From contig NZ_CP060201.1 of assembly GCF_013407925.2 (NCBI RefSeq), positions 4,201,001-4,265,000 on the forward strand: a DNA stretch of 64,000 nt. The letters run 5' to 3'. The number at the start of each line of letters is the position of its first letter. Position 1 is the first letter of the stretch. Below are positions 51,652 through 59,680 of the stretch, piece by piece. The position numbers were made by a program, and so were the translations under genes. The notes below the pieces were generated by a model. That model made no database searches and had not been told where the DNA came from. It saw only the letters and a list, made by a program, of their open reading frames with translations. Source of the stretch: Pseudomonas protegens (GTDB lineage: Bacteria; Pseudomonadota; Gammaproteobacteria; Pseudomonadales; Pseudomonadaceae).

Positions 51652-53718
51652 ATGAAAAATAATAATAGCCTGCTGCGCCATGTCCCCTGGCTGCTGCTGG
51701 CAATCGTAGGAGCGTGCGCCCTCGGCGTAGTTGCATTGCGCCGCGGCGAGGCGATCAACGCCTTGTGGATTGTGGTGGCCGCGGTGGCCATCTATCTGGT
51801 GGCGTACCGGTATTACAGTCTGTTCATTGCCAACAATGTCATGCAGCTGGACCCGCGTCGGGCCACTCCGGCAGTGATCAACAATGATGGTCTGGACTAT
51901 GTGCCGACCAACAAACACATTCTCTTCGGTCACCATTTCGCCGCCATTGCCGGCGCGGGCCCGCTGGTGGGCCCGGTCCTGGCGGCGCAGATGGGCTACC
52001 TGCCCGGCACCCTGTGGCTGATTGCCGGGGTGGTCCTGGCCGGTGCGGTGCAGGACTTCATGGTGCTGTTCCTCTCCACCCGGCGTAACGGCCGCTCCCT
52101 GGGCGACATGGTCCGTGAGGAGATGGGGCGCATCCCGGGGACCATCGCCCTGTTCGGCTGCTTCCTGATCATGATCATCATCCTCGCGGTGCTGGCGCTG
52201 ATCGTGGTCAAGGCCCTGGCCGAGAGCCCGTGGGGCATCTTCACGGTCATGGCGACCATCCCGATCGCGGTGTTCATGGGCGTTTACATGCGCTACATCC
52301 GCCCGGGCCGCATCGGCGAGATCTCGTTGATCGGCGTGCTGCTGTTGCTCGGCTCCATCTGGCTGGGCGGCCAGGTGGCCGCCGATCCGGTGTGGGGCAA
52401 GATGTTCACCTTCACCGGTATCCAGATCACCTGGATGCTGATCGGCTACGGTTTCGTCGCCGCGGTACTGCCGGTGTGGCTGATCCTGGCGCCCCGTGAC
52501 TACCTGTCGACCTTCCTCAAGATCGGCACCATCATCGCCCTGGCGATCGGCATCCTGATCACCATGCCCGAGCTGAAGATGCCGGCCCTGACCCAGTTCA
52601 CCGATGGCACCGGCCCGGTGTGGAAAGGCGGCCTGTTCCCGTTCCTGTTCATCACCATCGCCTGTGGCGCGGTGTCGGGCTTTCATGCGCTGATCGCCTC
52701 GGGGACCACGCCCAAGCTGCTGGATAACGAAGCCAACGCCCGCTACATCGGCTACGGCGGCATGCTCATGGAGTCCTTCGTGGCGATCATGGCCATGGTC
52801 GCGGCCTCGGTGATCGAGCCGGGCGTGTACTTCGCCATGAACAGCCCGGCGGCCATCGTCGGCGGCGACGTGGTCGCCGTGGCCCAGACCGTCAGCAGCT
52901 GGGGCTTTGTCATCAGCCCGGAACAACTGCAGGCGGTGGCCAAGGACATCGGTGAAAACACCATCCTGGCCCGTGCCGGCGGTGCACCGACCCTGGCGGT
53001 GGGTATCGCGCAGATCCTCCACCATGTACTGCCGGGTGAAAACACCATGGCGTTCTGGTACCACTTCGCGATCCTGTTCGAAGCCCTGTTCATCCTTACC
53101 GCTGTGGATGCCGGTACCCGTGCCGGTCGTTTCATGCTCCAGGACCTGCTGGGTTCCTTCGTTCCAGCGCTCAAACGCACTGAATCCTGGACCGCCAACC
53201 TGATCGCCACCGCCGGTTGCGTGGCCCTGTGGGGTTACCTGCTGTACCAGGGCGTGATCGATCCGCTGGGCGGCATCAACACCTTGTGGCCGCTGTTCGG
53301 CATCTCCAACCAGATGCTGGCCGGTATCGCCCTGATGCTCGGCACCGTGGTGCTGATCAAGATGAAGCGCCAGCGCTACATCTGGGTCACCCTGTTGCCG
53401 GCCGTCTGGTTGCTGATCTGCACCACCACTGCAGGCTTCATCAAGCTGTTCGATGCCAATCCGGCGATCGGCTTCCTGTCGCTGGCGAAGAAATACAGCG
53501 ATGCCCTGGCCAGTGGTCAGATCCTCGCTCCGGCCAAGGACATCACGCAGATGCAGCACGTGATCTTCAACGCCTACACCAATGCCACCCTGACCGCCCT
53601 GTTCCTGCTGGTGGTGTTCAGCATCCTGTTCTATGCGCTCAAGGTCGGTGTTGCGGCCTGGGGCAGCAAGGAACGCACGGATAAAGAAGCGCCCTATCAG
53701 GCGGTGCCGGATGCGTAA
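51652..53718 (+). CDS. cstA: CstA-family peptide/pyruvate transporter
   Basis: 688 residues from the ATG at 51652 (MKNNNSLLRH). About 16-18 membrane helices; family blocks include DYVPTNKHILFGHHFAAIAGAGPLVGPVLAA, VQDFMVLFLSTRRNGRSLG, ACGAVSGFHALIASGTTPK and GVIDPLGGINTLWPLFGISNQMLAG. Members import peptides or pyruvate during carbon limitation. The operon order cstA-yjiX-yjiA matches E. coli btsT-yjiX-yjiA, so pyruvate uptake is plausible. The first codons contain a Crc/Hfq-type A-rich motif. Confidence 0.93.
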   Translation: MKNNNSLLRHVPWLLLAIVGACALGVVALRRGEAINALWIVVAAVAIYLVAYRYYSLFIANNVMQLDPRRATPAVINNDGLDYVPTNKHILFGHHFAAIAGAGPLVGPVLAAQMGYLPGTLWLIAGVVLAGAVQDFMVLFLSTRRNGRSLGDMVREEMGRIPGTIALFGCFLIMIIILAVLALIVVKALAESPWGIFTVMATIPIAVFMGVYMRYIRPGRIGEISLIGVLLLLGSIWLGGQVAADPVWGKMFTFTGIQITWMLIGYGFVAAVLPVWLILAPRDYLSTFLKIGTIIALAIGILITMPELKMPALTQFTDGTGPVWKGGLFPFLFITIACGAVSGFHALIASGTTPKLLDNEANARYIGYGGMLMESFVAIMAMVAASVIEPGVYFAMNSPAAIVGGDVVAVAQTVSSWGFVISPEQLQAVAKDIGENTILARAGGAPTLAVGIAQILHHVLPGENTMAFWYHFAILFEALFILTAVDAGTRAGRFMLQDLLGSFVPALKRTESWTANLIATAGCVALWGYLLYQGVIDPLGGINTLWPLFGISNQMLAGIALMLGTVVLIKMKRQRYIWVTLLPAVWLLICTTTAGFIKLFDANPAIGFLSLAKKYSDALASGQILAPAKDITQMQHVIFNAYTNATLTALFLLVVFSILFYALKVGVAAWGSKERTDKEAPYQAVPDA
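51655..51668 (+). promoter_or_regulatory. Hfq/Crc catabolite-repression motif at the cstA start
   Basis: AAAAATAATAATAG overlaps codons 2-6 of cstA and fits AAnAAnAA, the A-rich target bound by Hfq/Crc near Pseudomonas start codons. A run of seven A precedes the ATG as well. Confidence 0.65.
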
Positions 53719-53733
53719 TCGAGGATTGCAAGC

Positions 53734-53931
53734 ATGTTCAACGACCTGAGTCGCCTCGGTAAATACCTCGGGCAGGCCGCGCGCCTGATGGTCGGCATGC
53801 CCGACTACGACAACTACGTCGAGCATATGCAAACCAAGCACCCGGACAAGCCGGTGATGTCCTACGAGGCGTTCTTCCGGGAACGCCAGGAGGCCCGCTA
53901 CGGCGGCAAGGGCGGTCCGAAGTGCTGTTGA
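53734..53931 (+). CDS. yjiX: YbdD/YjiX family small protein
   Basis: 65 residues, 15 bases after cstA. It matches the DUF466 family: [42 protein letters not shown] and terminal CC. These proteins always accompany CstA-type transporters and are thought to be small accessory subunits. A REPIN separates it from the GTPase gene. Confidence 0.92.
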   Translation: MFNDLSRLGKYLGQAARLMVGMPDYDNYVEHMQTKHPDKPVMSYEAFFRERQEARYGGKGGPKCC

Positions 53932-53956
53932 AACACAGCGTATAAGTCACACCCAG

Positions 53957-54020
53957 GTAGGAGCCGGCTGGCCGGCGATAGCGACTCTTCGGACGCCATC
54001 GCAGCCCCGCCGGCTTCTAC
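53957..54020. repeat. REPIN between yjiX and yjiA
   Basis: GTAGGAGCCGGCTGGCCGGC and the inverse GCCCCGCCGGCTTCTAC flank about 25 bases. Confidence 0.75.
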
Positions 54021-54044
54021 GTTTTTTGCGTGGGAGATCCTGTT

Positions 54045-55016
54045 TTGCAAAATCCTATTCCCGTCACCGTGCTCAGCGGCTTTCTGGGCGCCGGCAAGAC
54101 CACCTTGCTGCGGCATCTGCTCAAGGCCGAGCACGGCTTGAAGATCGCGGTGATCGAGAACGAATTCAGTGATGCCGGCATCGACACTCAACTGTTGGGG
54201 AACGAGCCGGTCCAGGTCATGACCCTGTCCAACGGCTGCGTCTGCTGCACCATCCACACCGACCTGACCAAGGCCCTGTACCTGTTGCTGGAGCGTCTGG
54301 ACAGCGGCCAGATCGCCTTCGACCGGCTGGTGATCGAGTGCACCGGGCTGGCTGATCCGGCGCCGGTGGCGCAGACCTTCTTCATCGATGAAGAGCTGCG
54401 TGAACGCTACATTCTCGACGGCATCATCACCTTGGTGGATGCCAAGCACGCCGAGTTCCACCTGACCCAGACCATCGCCCAGGCGCAGGTCGGCTTTGCC
54501 GACCGGCTGCTGGTGAGCAAGCGCGACCTGGTGGATGAGCAGGCTTTCGAGGCCCTGAGCCAGCGCCTGACACGGATCAACCGCCGGGCGCCGATCCGAG
54601 TGGTGGAGCACGGTCGGATCGACCTGGCCGAACTGCTGGATGTGCGGGGCTTTAATTTGAATGCCGATCTGGGCGGTGGCATCAGCCTGCGCCCGGTGAG
54701 CCAGGCTCCTGCGGTGGACCGGATTTCCAGCCTGGTGCTGCGTACCGAGCAGGCCCTGGATCTGGATCGTCTGAGCGCGTTCATGAATGAGCTGCTGGAG
54801 GACCACGGCAAGCAGCTACTGCGTTACAAGGGCGTGCTGAATGTGATCGACGAGCCGCGGCGCATGGTGTTCCAGGGCGTGCTCAAGCTCTATGGCTTCG
54901 ATTGGGACACCGAGTGGGCCGAAGGCGAGGCGCGGGAGAGTGTGATGGTGTTCATTGCCGATGATCTGCCGGAAGCGAAGATCCGGCAGGGCTTCGAGAG
55001 AATGCTGGGGGGCTGA
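54045..55016 (+). CDS. yjiA: CobW/COG0523 metal-linked GTPase YjiA
   Basis: 323 residues from a TTG at 54045, chosen because GGGAG lies 8 bases before it; a GTG at 54030 would add five residues. Walker A GFLGAGKTTLLRHL at about residue 11, the metal-binding motif NGCVCCTI (CxCC), the ECTGLADPAP switch region, and SKRDLVDE (NKxD equivalent). Family members insert or traffic metals. In the cstA operon its target is unknown. Confidence 0.92.
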   Translation: MQNPIPVTVLSGFLGAGKTTLLRHLLKAEHGLKIAVIENEFSDAGIDTQLLGNEPVQVMTLSNGCVCCTIHTDLTKALYLLLERLDSGQIAFDRLVIECTGLADPAPVAQTFFIDEELRERYILDGIITLVDAKHAEFHLTQTIAQAQVGFADRLLVSKRDLVDEQAFEALSQRLTRINRRAPIRVVEHGRIDLAELLDVRGFNLNADLGGGISLRPVSQAPAVDRISSLVLRTEQALDLDRLSAFMNELLEDHGKQLLRYKGVLNVIDEPRRMVFQGVLKLYGFDWDTEWAEGEARESVMVFIADDLPEAKIRQGFERMLGG

Positions 55017-55018
55017 GG

Positions 55019-55046
55019 TTTTCGCAGGCAGGCCGGCTGCTACAGG
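55019..55046 (+). repeat. REP element
   Basis: TTTTCGCAGGCAGGCCGGCT followed by GCTACAGG, a divergent single REP that overlaps the end of the next gene. Confidence 0.6.
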
Positions 55047-55747
55047 TCGGCGGGAGGCGTGCCGAGCAGGCGTCGTTCCAGGTGGTCCAGATGCTGGTGC
55101 ATCAGTGCTTCGGACAGCTCGACGTCGGCTGCCTGTAGCGCGTCGATGAGCGTCGCGTGCTCTTGCCAGGCGCAGTTGTGGCGGGCCCGGCCTTCGAACT
55201 GGGCGATGGCCAGGGACGTCAGGGGCACCAGGCTGCCGAGAAACTGCGCCAGCGGCGCGTTGCCCGCCACGTCTGCCAGTTGCAGGTGGAACTCGCCGGA
55301 CAGGCGGATGGCCGGCCCGCGCTGGTCGCGCTCGATGGCTTCACGTTCCCGGGCGATCAACTGGCGCAGGGACTGCAACGGGCGCCGAGGCTGCTGGCAG
55401 ACCAGGCGCACCAGGGTGATTTCTGTCAGGCGCCGGGCGTGCAGGATCTGCCGGGTCTGTTCCCGGTCCGGGGCGGCGACCTGGGGCCGGTGATTGGGTC
55501 GCAGGATTACCACTTGCTGATGGGACAAGCGCGCCAGGACCTGGCGGATGATGCTGCGGCTGACGCCGAAGGCCTGGCCGAGGCTGTCCTCGGTGAAGCG
55601 GCTGCCGGGGGCGATGCGCTGTTCGAGGATGGCGTCGAAGATTTGCGGATAGACATCATCCACCAGCAGCTTTTTTTCGCCGCACTGACGTCGCGGCAGG
55701 CTGGCCACCAGGGTGAAGGGATTGTTTTTCAGGGCGTAGCTGACCAT
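55040..55747 (-). CDS. GntR-family (FCD domain) transcriptional regulator
   Basis: 235 residues. A winged helix at about 35-90 (GSRFTEDSLGQAFGVSRSIIRQVLARLSHQQVV), then an FCD ligand domain with the metal/ligand His in LSGEFHLQLADVAGN and HATLIDALQAAD. The N-terminal 25 residues are unusual for the family, so a later start is possible. It lies 37 bases downstream of another FCD regulator and both face away from yjiA. Ligand unknown; perhaps an organic acid. Confidence 0.85.
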   Translation of the reverse strand: MVSYALKNNPFTLVASLPRRQCGEKKLLVDDVYPQIFDAILEQRIAPGSRFTEDSLGQAFGVSRSIIRQVLARLSHQQVVILRPNHRPQVAAPDREQTRQILHARRLTEITLVRLVCQQPRRPLQSLRQLIAREREAIERDQRGPAIRLSGEFHLQLADVAGNAPLAQFLGSLVPLTSLAIAQFEGRARHNCAWQEHATLIDALQAADVELSEALMHQHLDHLERRLLGTPPADL

Positions 55748-55784
55748 GGCCTGTCTCCAGTCCAGTTGCTGACTCGGGGGTTGA

Positions 55785-56510
55785 TTACAGGGCGTTGGCG
55801 CCCAGGTGATCGTCCGGAATGTTCAGTTCGATGCCCATGCGCTGGCCTTCCTGAAGGATATGCCGGCGCATTTCGGCGCTGGCCAGGGCGCTGTTCTTGT
55901 TACGGATCGCCCGCACCACCGCTTCATTTTCTTCCAGGCGTTCGGCCAGGTGCTCGGGCGAGTTGCGCAGGATCTGCGCACTCTGCTTGAGGGCATTGCT
56001 GGTCTGTTGCACCACGTTCTGGAAGATCGGGTTGCTGGTCAAGGTGAACAGTTCCTCGTGGAAGGCGATGTAGGCGTTGACCCCGGCTTCGCTGTCGCCG
56101 GCCTCCAGGGCCTCGCGCATGTCCATCAGGGTCAGGCGCAGCTGGCCGACTTCCTTGCTGCTGATGGATTGCGCCACCAGCCCGACGATGAACGGCTCCA
56201 GGGTGTAGCGCAGTTGCAGCACGTCTTCCAGGCTGGCGCCGGCCACGCTGCTTTCGGCGCCCTGGGCTTCGCCCTGAGGGGCGTCCAGCACCACCACGCC
56301 CTTGCCGGGCATGGAGCGCACCAGGCCCAGGGTCTCCAGGACGATCACCGCTTCACGCAGGCTGGGGCGGCTGATACCCAGTTGCTCGGCCAGTTCACGT
56401 TGCCCGGGCAGCATGTCGCCGGAGCGCCACTGGCCACGGGCCAGGGCGGCCCGGAGCTTTTCTACCACTGAATTCACAACCGTTGACGAGCTGATCACTG
56501 TTGACTCCAT
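55785..56510 (-). CDS. GntR-family (FadR/FCD) regulator next to dctA
   Basis: 241 residues with the FadR-type winged helix at about 10-75 (GDMLPGQRELAEQLGISRPSLREAVIVLETLGLV) and an all-helical FCD domain (LEDVLQLRYTLEPFIVGL, AYIAFHEELFTLTSNPIF, NEAVVRAIRNKNSALA). Such proteins bind organic acids such as lactate, pyruvate or dicarboxylates. Co-directional with and downstream of the dicarboxylate transporter gene, whose promoter carries two direct repeats that could be its sites. Confidence 0.88.
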   Translation of the reverse strand: MESTVISSSTVVNSVVEKLRAALARGQWRSGDMLPGQRELAEQLGISRPSLREAVIVLETLGLVRSMPGKGVVVLDAPQGEAQGAESSVAGASLEDVLQLRYTLEPFIVGLVAQSISSKEVGQLRLTLMDMREALEAGDSEAGVNAYIAFHEELFTLTSNPIFQNVVQQTSNALKQSAQILRNSPEHLAERLEENEAVVRAIRNKNSALASAEMRRHILQEGQRMGIELNIPDDHLGANAL

Positions 56511-56579
56511 GAACTATCGGTAGCGCGCTGTCTTGCCGCGCTGATTGTTGTGCCTGCCGTGGGCCGGCACAAGATCGGA

Positions 56580-57893
56580 TCAAAATTCCTGCTGATGGGC
56601 CGCGGCCGCCGGCTTGCGGGCCTGGAAGGTATAGCCCTGTTGACCACTGAGCACCTTGTTGGCCCGTTGCACGTCGATGTCCTTTTCCCAGCGGGCGATG
56701 GCCACGGTGGCCACGCAGTTGCCGATCAGGTTGGTCAGCGCGCGGCCGATGCCCATGAACCAGTCCACCGCCAGCACCAGCACCAGGCCCACCACCGGAA
56801 TCGCCGGGATCGCGGTCAGGGTCGCAGCCAGGATCACCAGGGCCGAACCGGGAATGCCGTGGGCGCCCTTGGAGGTGATCAGCGACACCAGGAGGATGGT
56901 CAACAGGTCCGACATGGACAGCGGCGTGCCGGTGGCGTTGGCGATGAAGACGATGGCCAGGGTCAGGTAGATGGAAAAACCGTCCAGGTTGAACGAATAG
57001 CCGGTGGGAATCACCAGGCCCACGGTGGAGCTGCCGATGCCCAGGTGCTCCAGCTTGCGCATGATCTGCGGCAGGACGGCGTCGGAGGAGGCGGTGCCGA
57101 GGACGATCAGCAACTCTTCGCGCAGGTACTTGAGGAAGGGCAGCATGCGCAGGCCCGACAGGCGCATCACCAGGCCGAGGATCACCGCGACGAAGGCCAG
57201 GCAGGTCAGGTAGAACAGGCCCACCAGGCTGCCCAGGTGCTGCAGCGAATCCAGGCCGTACTTGCTGGTGGTGAAGGCGATGGCGCCGAACACGCCGATG
57301 GGCGCCAGGCGCACGATCATGCCCATGATGCGGAAGATCACGTGGCTCAATTCATTGATCAGCCGGGAAATGCCCGAAGCAGCTTCGCCCACCAGGTTCA
57401 GGGCGCTGCCGAACAGCACCGAGAACAGCAGCACCTGGAGAATGTTGTTCTCGGCAAAGGCACCGATCACCGAGGTGGGGATCAGGTCCATGAGGAACTG
57501 GGTGGTGGTGTGCATGTGCTGGCCGCGCTGGGCGATATCGCCCATGTCGGCGGTGGACAGCTGTTCCAGGTGAATATTGGCGCCGCTGCCGATGCCGGTA
57601 CTGAAGGCCATGACCAGGCCGATCACCAGGGCGATGGTGGTGAGGATCTCGAAGTAGATCACCGACTTGAGGCCGATGCGGCCGACCTTCTTCAGATCGC
57701 CGGCGCCGGAGATGCCGCTGACCACCACGCAGAACACGATCAGGCCGATGAGCATCTTGATCAGCTTGATGAAGCCGTCGCCCAGGGGTTTGAGTTGTGA
57801 GGAGTATTCGGGGAGGGTGAGGCCACAGACGATGCCGAGCATCAGTCCGAGCACAACCTGGAGGAAAATCGAACGCGAGCACCATCTGAGCAT
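56580..57893 (-). CDS. dctA: dicarboxylate:cation symporter, DctA/GltP family
   Basis: 437 residues. DctA features are QVVLGLMLGIVCGLTLPEYSS, DGFIKLIKMLIGLIVFCVVVSGIS, the serine-rich hairpin VLGTASSDAVLPQIMRKLEHLG, and PTGYSFNLDGFSIYLTLA with the substrate/Na site, then SKGAHGIPGSALVILAATL. It imports C4-dicarboxylates (succinate, fumarate, malate) or a related acid with protons or sodium. It may be a secondary paralog of the main DctA. The upstream region holds two TTACCGGT direct repeats. Confidence 0.88.
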   Translation of the reverse strand: MLRWCSRSIFLQVVLGLMLGIVCGLTLPEYSSQLKPLGDGFIKLIKMLIGLIVFCVVVSGISGAGDLKKVGRIGLKSVIYFEILTTIALVIGLVMAFSTGIGSGANIHLEQLSTADMGDIAQRGQHMHTTTQFLMDLIPTSVIGAFAENNILQVLLFSVLFGSALNLVGEAASGISRLINELSHVIFRIMGMIVRLAPIGVFGAIAFTTSKYGLDSLQHLGSLVGLFYLTCLAFVAVILGLVMRLSGLRMLPFLKYLREELLIVLGTASSDAVLPQIMRKLEHLGIGSSTVGLVIPTGYSFNLDGFSIYLTLAIVFIANATGTPLSMSDLLTILLVSLITSKGAHGIPGSALVILAATLTAIPAIPVVGLVLVLAVDWFMGIGRALTNLIGNCVATVAIARWEKDIDVQRANKVLSGQQGYTFQARKPAAAAHQQEF

Positions 57894-57971
57894 GGGGAGA
57901 AATCCTGGTCGGTGTCCTGTCTGCCGTGCGCATGGGGAGCGCAGCGGATGGAGGACTTAATTATTGTGGTC

Positions 57972-57989
57972 TTACCGGTATGTCCAGTG
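57972..57989. promoter_or_regulatory. direct repeat 1, candidate GntR operator of dctA
   Basis: TTACCGGTATGTCCAGTG, preceded by TGGTC. It agrees with the copy at 58048 in 16 of 18 positions. Confidence 0.6.
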
Positions 57990-58047
57990 CAGGCGCAGTC
58001 TACGCTCGGGTTTTACGGGTTTACAAGAGGCTCAACGAAAATTGGCT

Positions 58048-58065
58048 TTACCGGTCTGACCAGTG
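58048..58065. promoter_or_regulatory. direct repeat 2, candidate GntR operator of dctA
   Basis: TTACCGGTCTGACCAGTG, exactly 76 bases from the first copy. GGT-N-TGACC also forms a partial dyad, as in FCD operators. Confidence 0.6.
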
Positions 58066-58195
58066 GTTTTTCCTCCCCTGGCTACTGTATCCGCCGCCGC
58101 AGGCTGCGATCGGCCGCAACGGCCGCCCGGGTATCTTGCGTTCGCAAGACCTCGCAGGCGCCTTTCAGCGCCTGGCGCAGCGGCCATCCAGGCAT

Positions 58196-58222
58196 AAAAA
58201 AGCCCGGCGCTGAGGCCGGGCT
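58196..58222 (-). terminator. intrinsic terminator of glyA
   Basis: On the minus strand AGCCCGGC-6-GCCGGGCT is followed by TTTTT. It lies about 25 bases beyond the glyA stop. Confidence 0.92.
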
Positions 58223-58247
58223 TCTTGTACTGCGGTCTGCGGGCTGA

Positions 58248-59501
58248 TTAAGCGCCGTATACCGGCAGCTTCTTGCAGATGGCCTTGACCTTCTCACGCA
58301 CGGCATCGATCACCGCTTCGTTGTTCAGGTCCGCCAGGATGTCGCAGATCCAGCCGGCCAGTTCCTTGCACTCGGCTTCCTTGAAGCCACGGGTGGTCAC
58401 GGCCGGAGTACCGAAGCGCAGACCGGAGGTGACGAACGGGGAGCGTGGGTCGTTTGGCACGGAGTTCTTGTTCACGGTGATGAACGCTTTGCCCAGTGCG
58501 GCGTCGGCGTCTTTACCGGAGATGTCCTGCTTGATCAGCGACAGCAGGAACAGGTGGTTCTTGGTGCCACCGGAAACCACGTCGAAACCGCGGGCGATGA
58601 ACACTTCGGCCATGGCCTGGGCGTTTTTCACCACTTGTTCCTGGTAGGCCTTGAACTCAGGCTGCAGGGCTTCCTTGAAGCAGATCGCTTTGGCGGCGAT
58701 CACGTGCTCCAGCGGGCCGCCCTGGGCGCCCGGGAACACCGCGGAGTTCAGCTTCTTCTCGATGTCGGCGTTGGCGCGAGCCAGGATCAGGCCGCCACGT
58801 GGACCGCGCAGGGTCTTGTGGGTGGTGGTGGTCACGACGTCGGCGAATGGCACCGGGTTCGGGTAGACGCCAGCGGCGACCAGACCGGCCACGTGGGCCA
58901 TGTCGACGAACAGGTAGGCACCGACCTTGTCAGCGATTTCGCGGAAACGCGGGAAGTCGAGGATCTGCGAGTAGGCGGAGAAACCGGCCACGATCATCTT
59001 CGGCTTGTGCTCAAGGGCCAGGCGCTCGACTTCGTCGTAGTCGATCAGGCCGTTGGCGTCGATGCCGTACTGAACAGCGTTGTACAGCTTGCCGGAGGAG
59101 GACACGGCAGCACCGTGGGTCAGGTGACCGCCATGGGCCAGGCTCATGCCCAGGATGGTGTCGCCGCCTTGCAGCAGGGCCAGGTAGACCGCGGCGTTGG
59201 CCTGGGAACCGGCGTGTGGCTGGACGTTGGCGTAGTCGGCGCCGAACAGCTCCTTGGCGCGGTCGATGGCCAGCTGTTCAACCACGTCGACGTATTCGCA
59301 GCCGCCGTAGTAACGCTTGCCCGGGTAACCTTCGGCGTACTTGTTGGTCAGTACCGAGCCTTGAGCTTCCATCACCGCGGGGCTGGTGTAGTTTTCCGAA
59401 GCGATCAGCTCAATGTGCTCTTCCTGGCGCTGAGCTTCTTGCTCCATGGCGGCAAAGAGATCGGCGTCGTACTTGGCAATAGTCAAATCACGGCTGAACA
59501 T
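58248..59501 (-). CDS. glyA: serine hydroxymethyltransferase
   Basis: 417 residues from the ATG at 59501 ([15 protein letters not shown]). [15 protein letters not shown], the PLP-lysine motif [16 protein letters not shown] near residue 230, and [15 protein letters not shown] are diagnostic. It interconverts serine + THF with glycine + methylene-THF. Position next to morA corresponds to glyA3 (PA4602) in P. aeruginosa. Confidence 0.98.
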   Translation of the reverse strand: MFSRDLTIAKYDADLFAAMEQEAQRQEEHIELIASENYTSPAVMEAQGSVLTNKYAEGYPGKRYYGGCEYVDVVEQLAIDRAKELFGADYANVQPHAGSQANAAVYLALLQGGDTILGMSLAHGGHLTHGAAVSSSGKLYNAVQYGIDANGLIDYDEVERLALEHKPKMIVAGFSAYSQILDFPRFREIADKVGAYLFVDMAHVAGLVAAGVYPNPVPFADVVTTTTHKTLRGPRGGLILARANADIEKKLNSAVFPGAQGGPLEHVIAAKAICFKEALQPEFKAYQEQVVKNAQAMAEVFIARGFDVVSGGTKNHLFLLSLIKQDISGKDADAALGKAFITVNKNSVPNDPRSPFVTSGLRFGTPAVTTRGFKEAECKELAGWICDILADLNNEAVIDAVREKVKAICKKLPVYGA

Positions 59502-59680
59502 GGCGGTCCTCAAGGATCGGGGGGGCAGAAAAGGGAGGCATTCTAACCCAATGGGTTTTAGATGGCATATGAAAGGACATCATGTCGCATAGAAGCAGCG
59601 TTCAAGTGACGAGCAGCAAGCCGCAGGCAGAAAACCGCCATGCTTTCTTGCCGCTGGTCGCTTGAAGCTTGCCACTGCTT

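Larger units (their letters stand above)
57894..58195. other. dctA promoter region and REP-like remnant
   Basis: Non-coding. It holds two direct repeats (separate entries) and, near 58095-58145, GCCGCAGGCTGCGATCGGCC, a fragment of the repeat family seen at 17605, 27329 and 40550. Ends at the glyA terminator. Confidence 0.5.
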
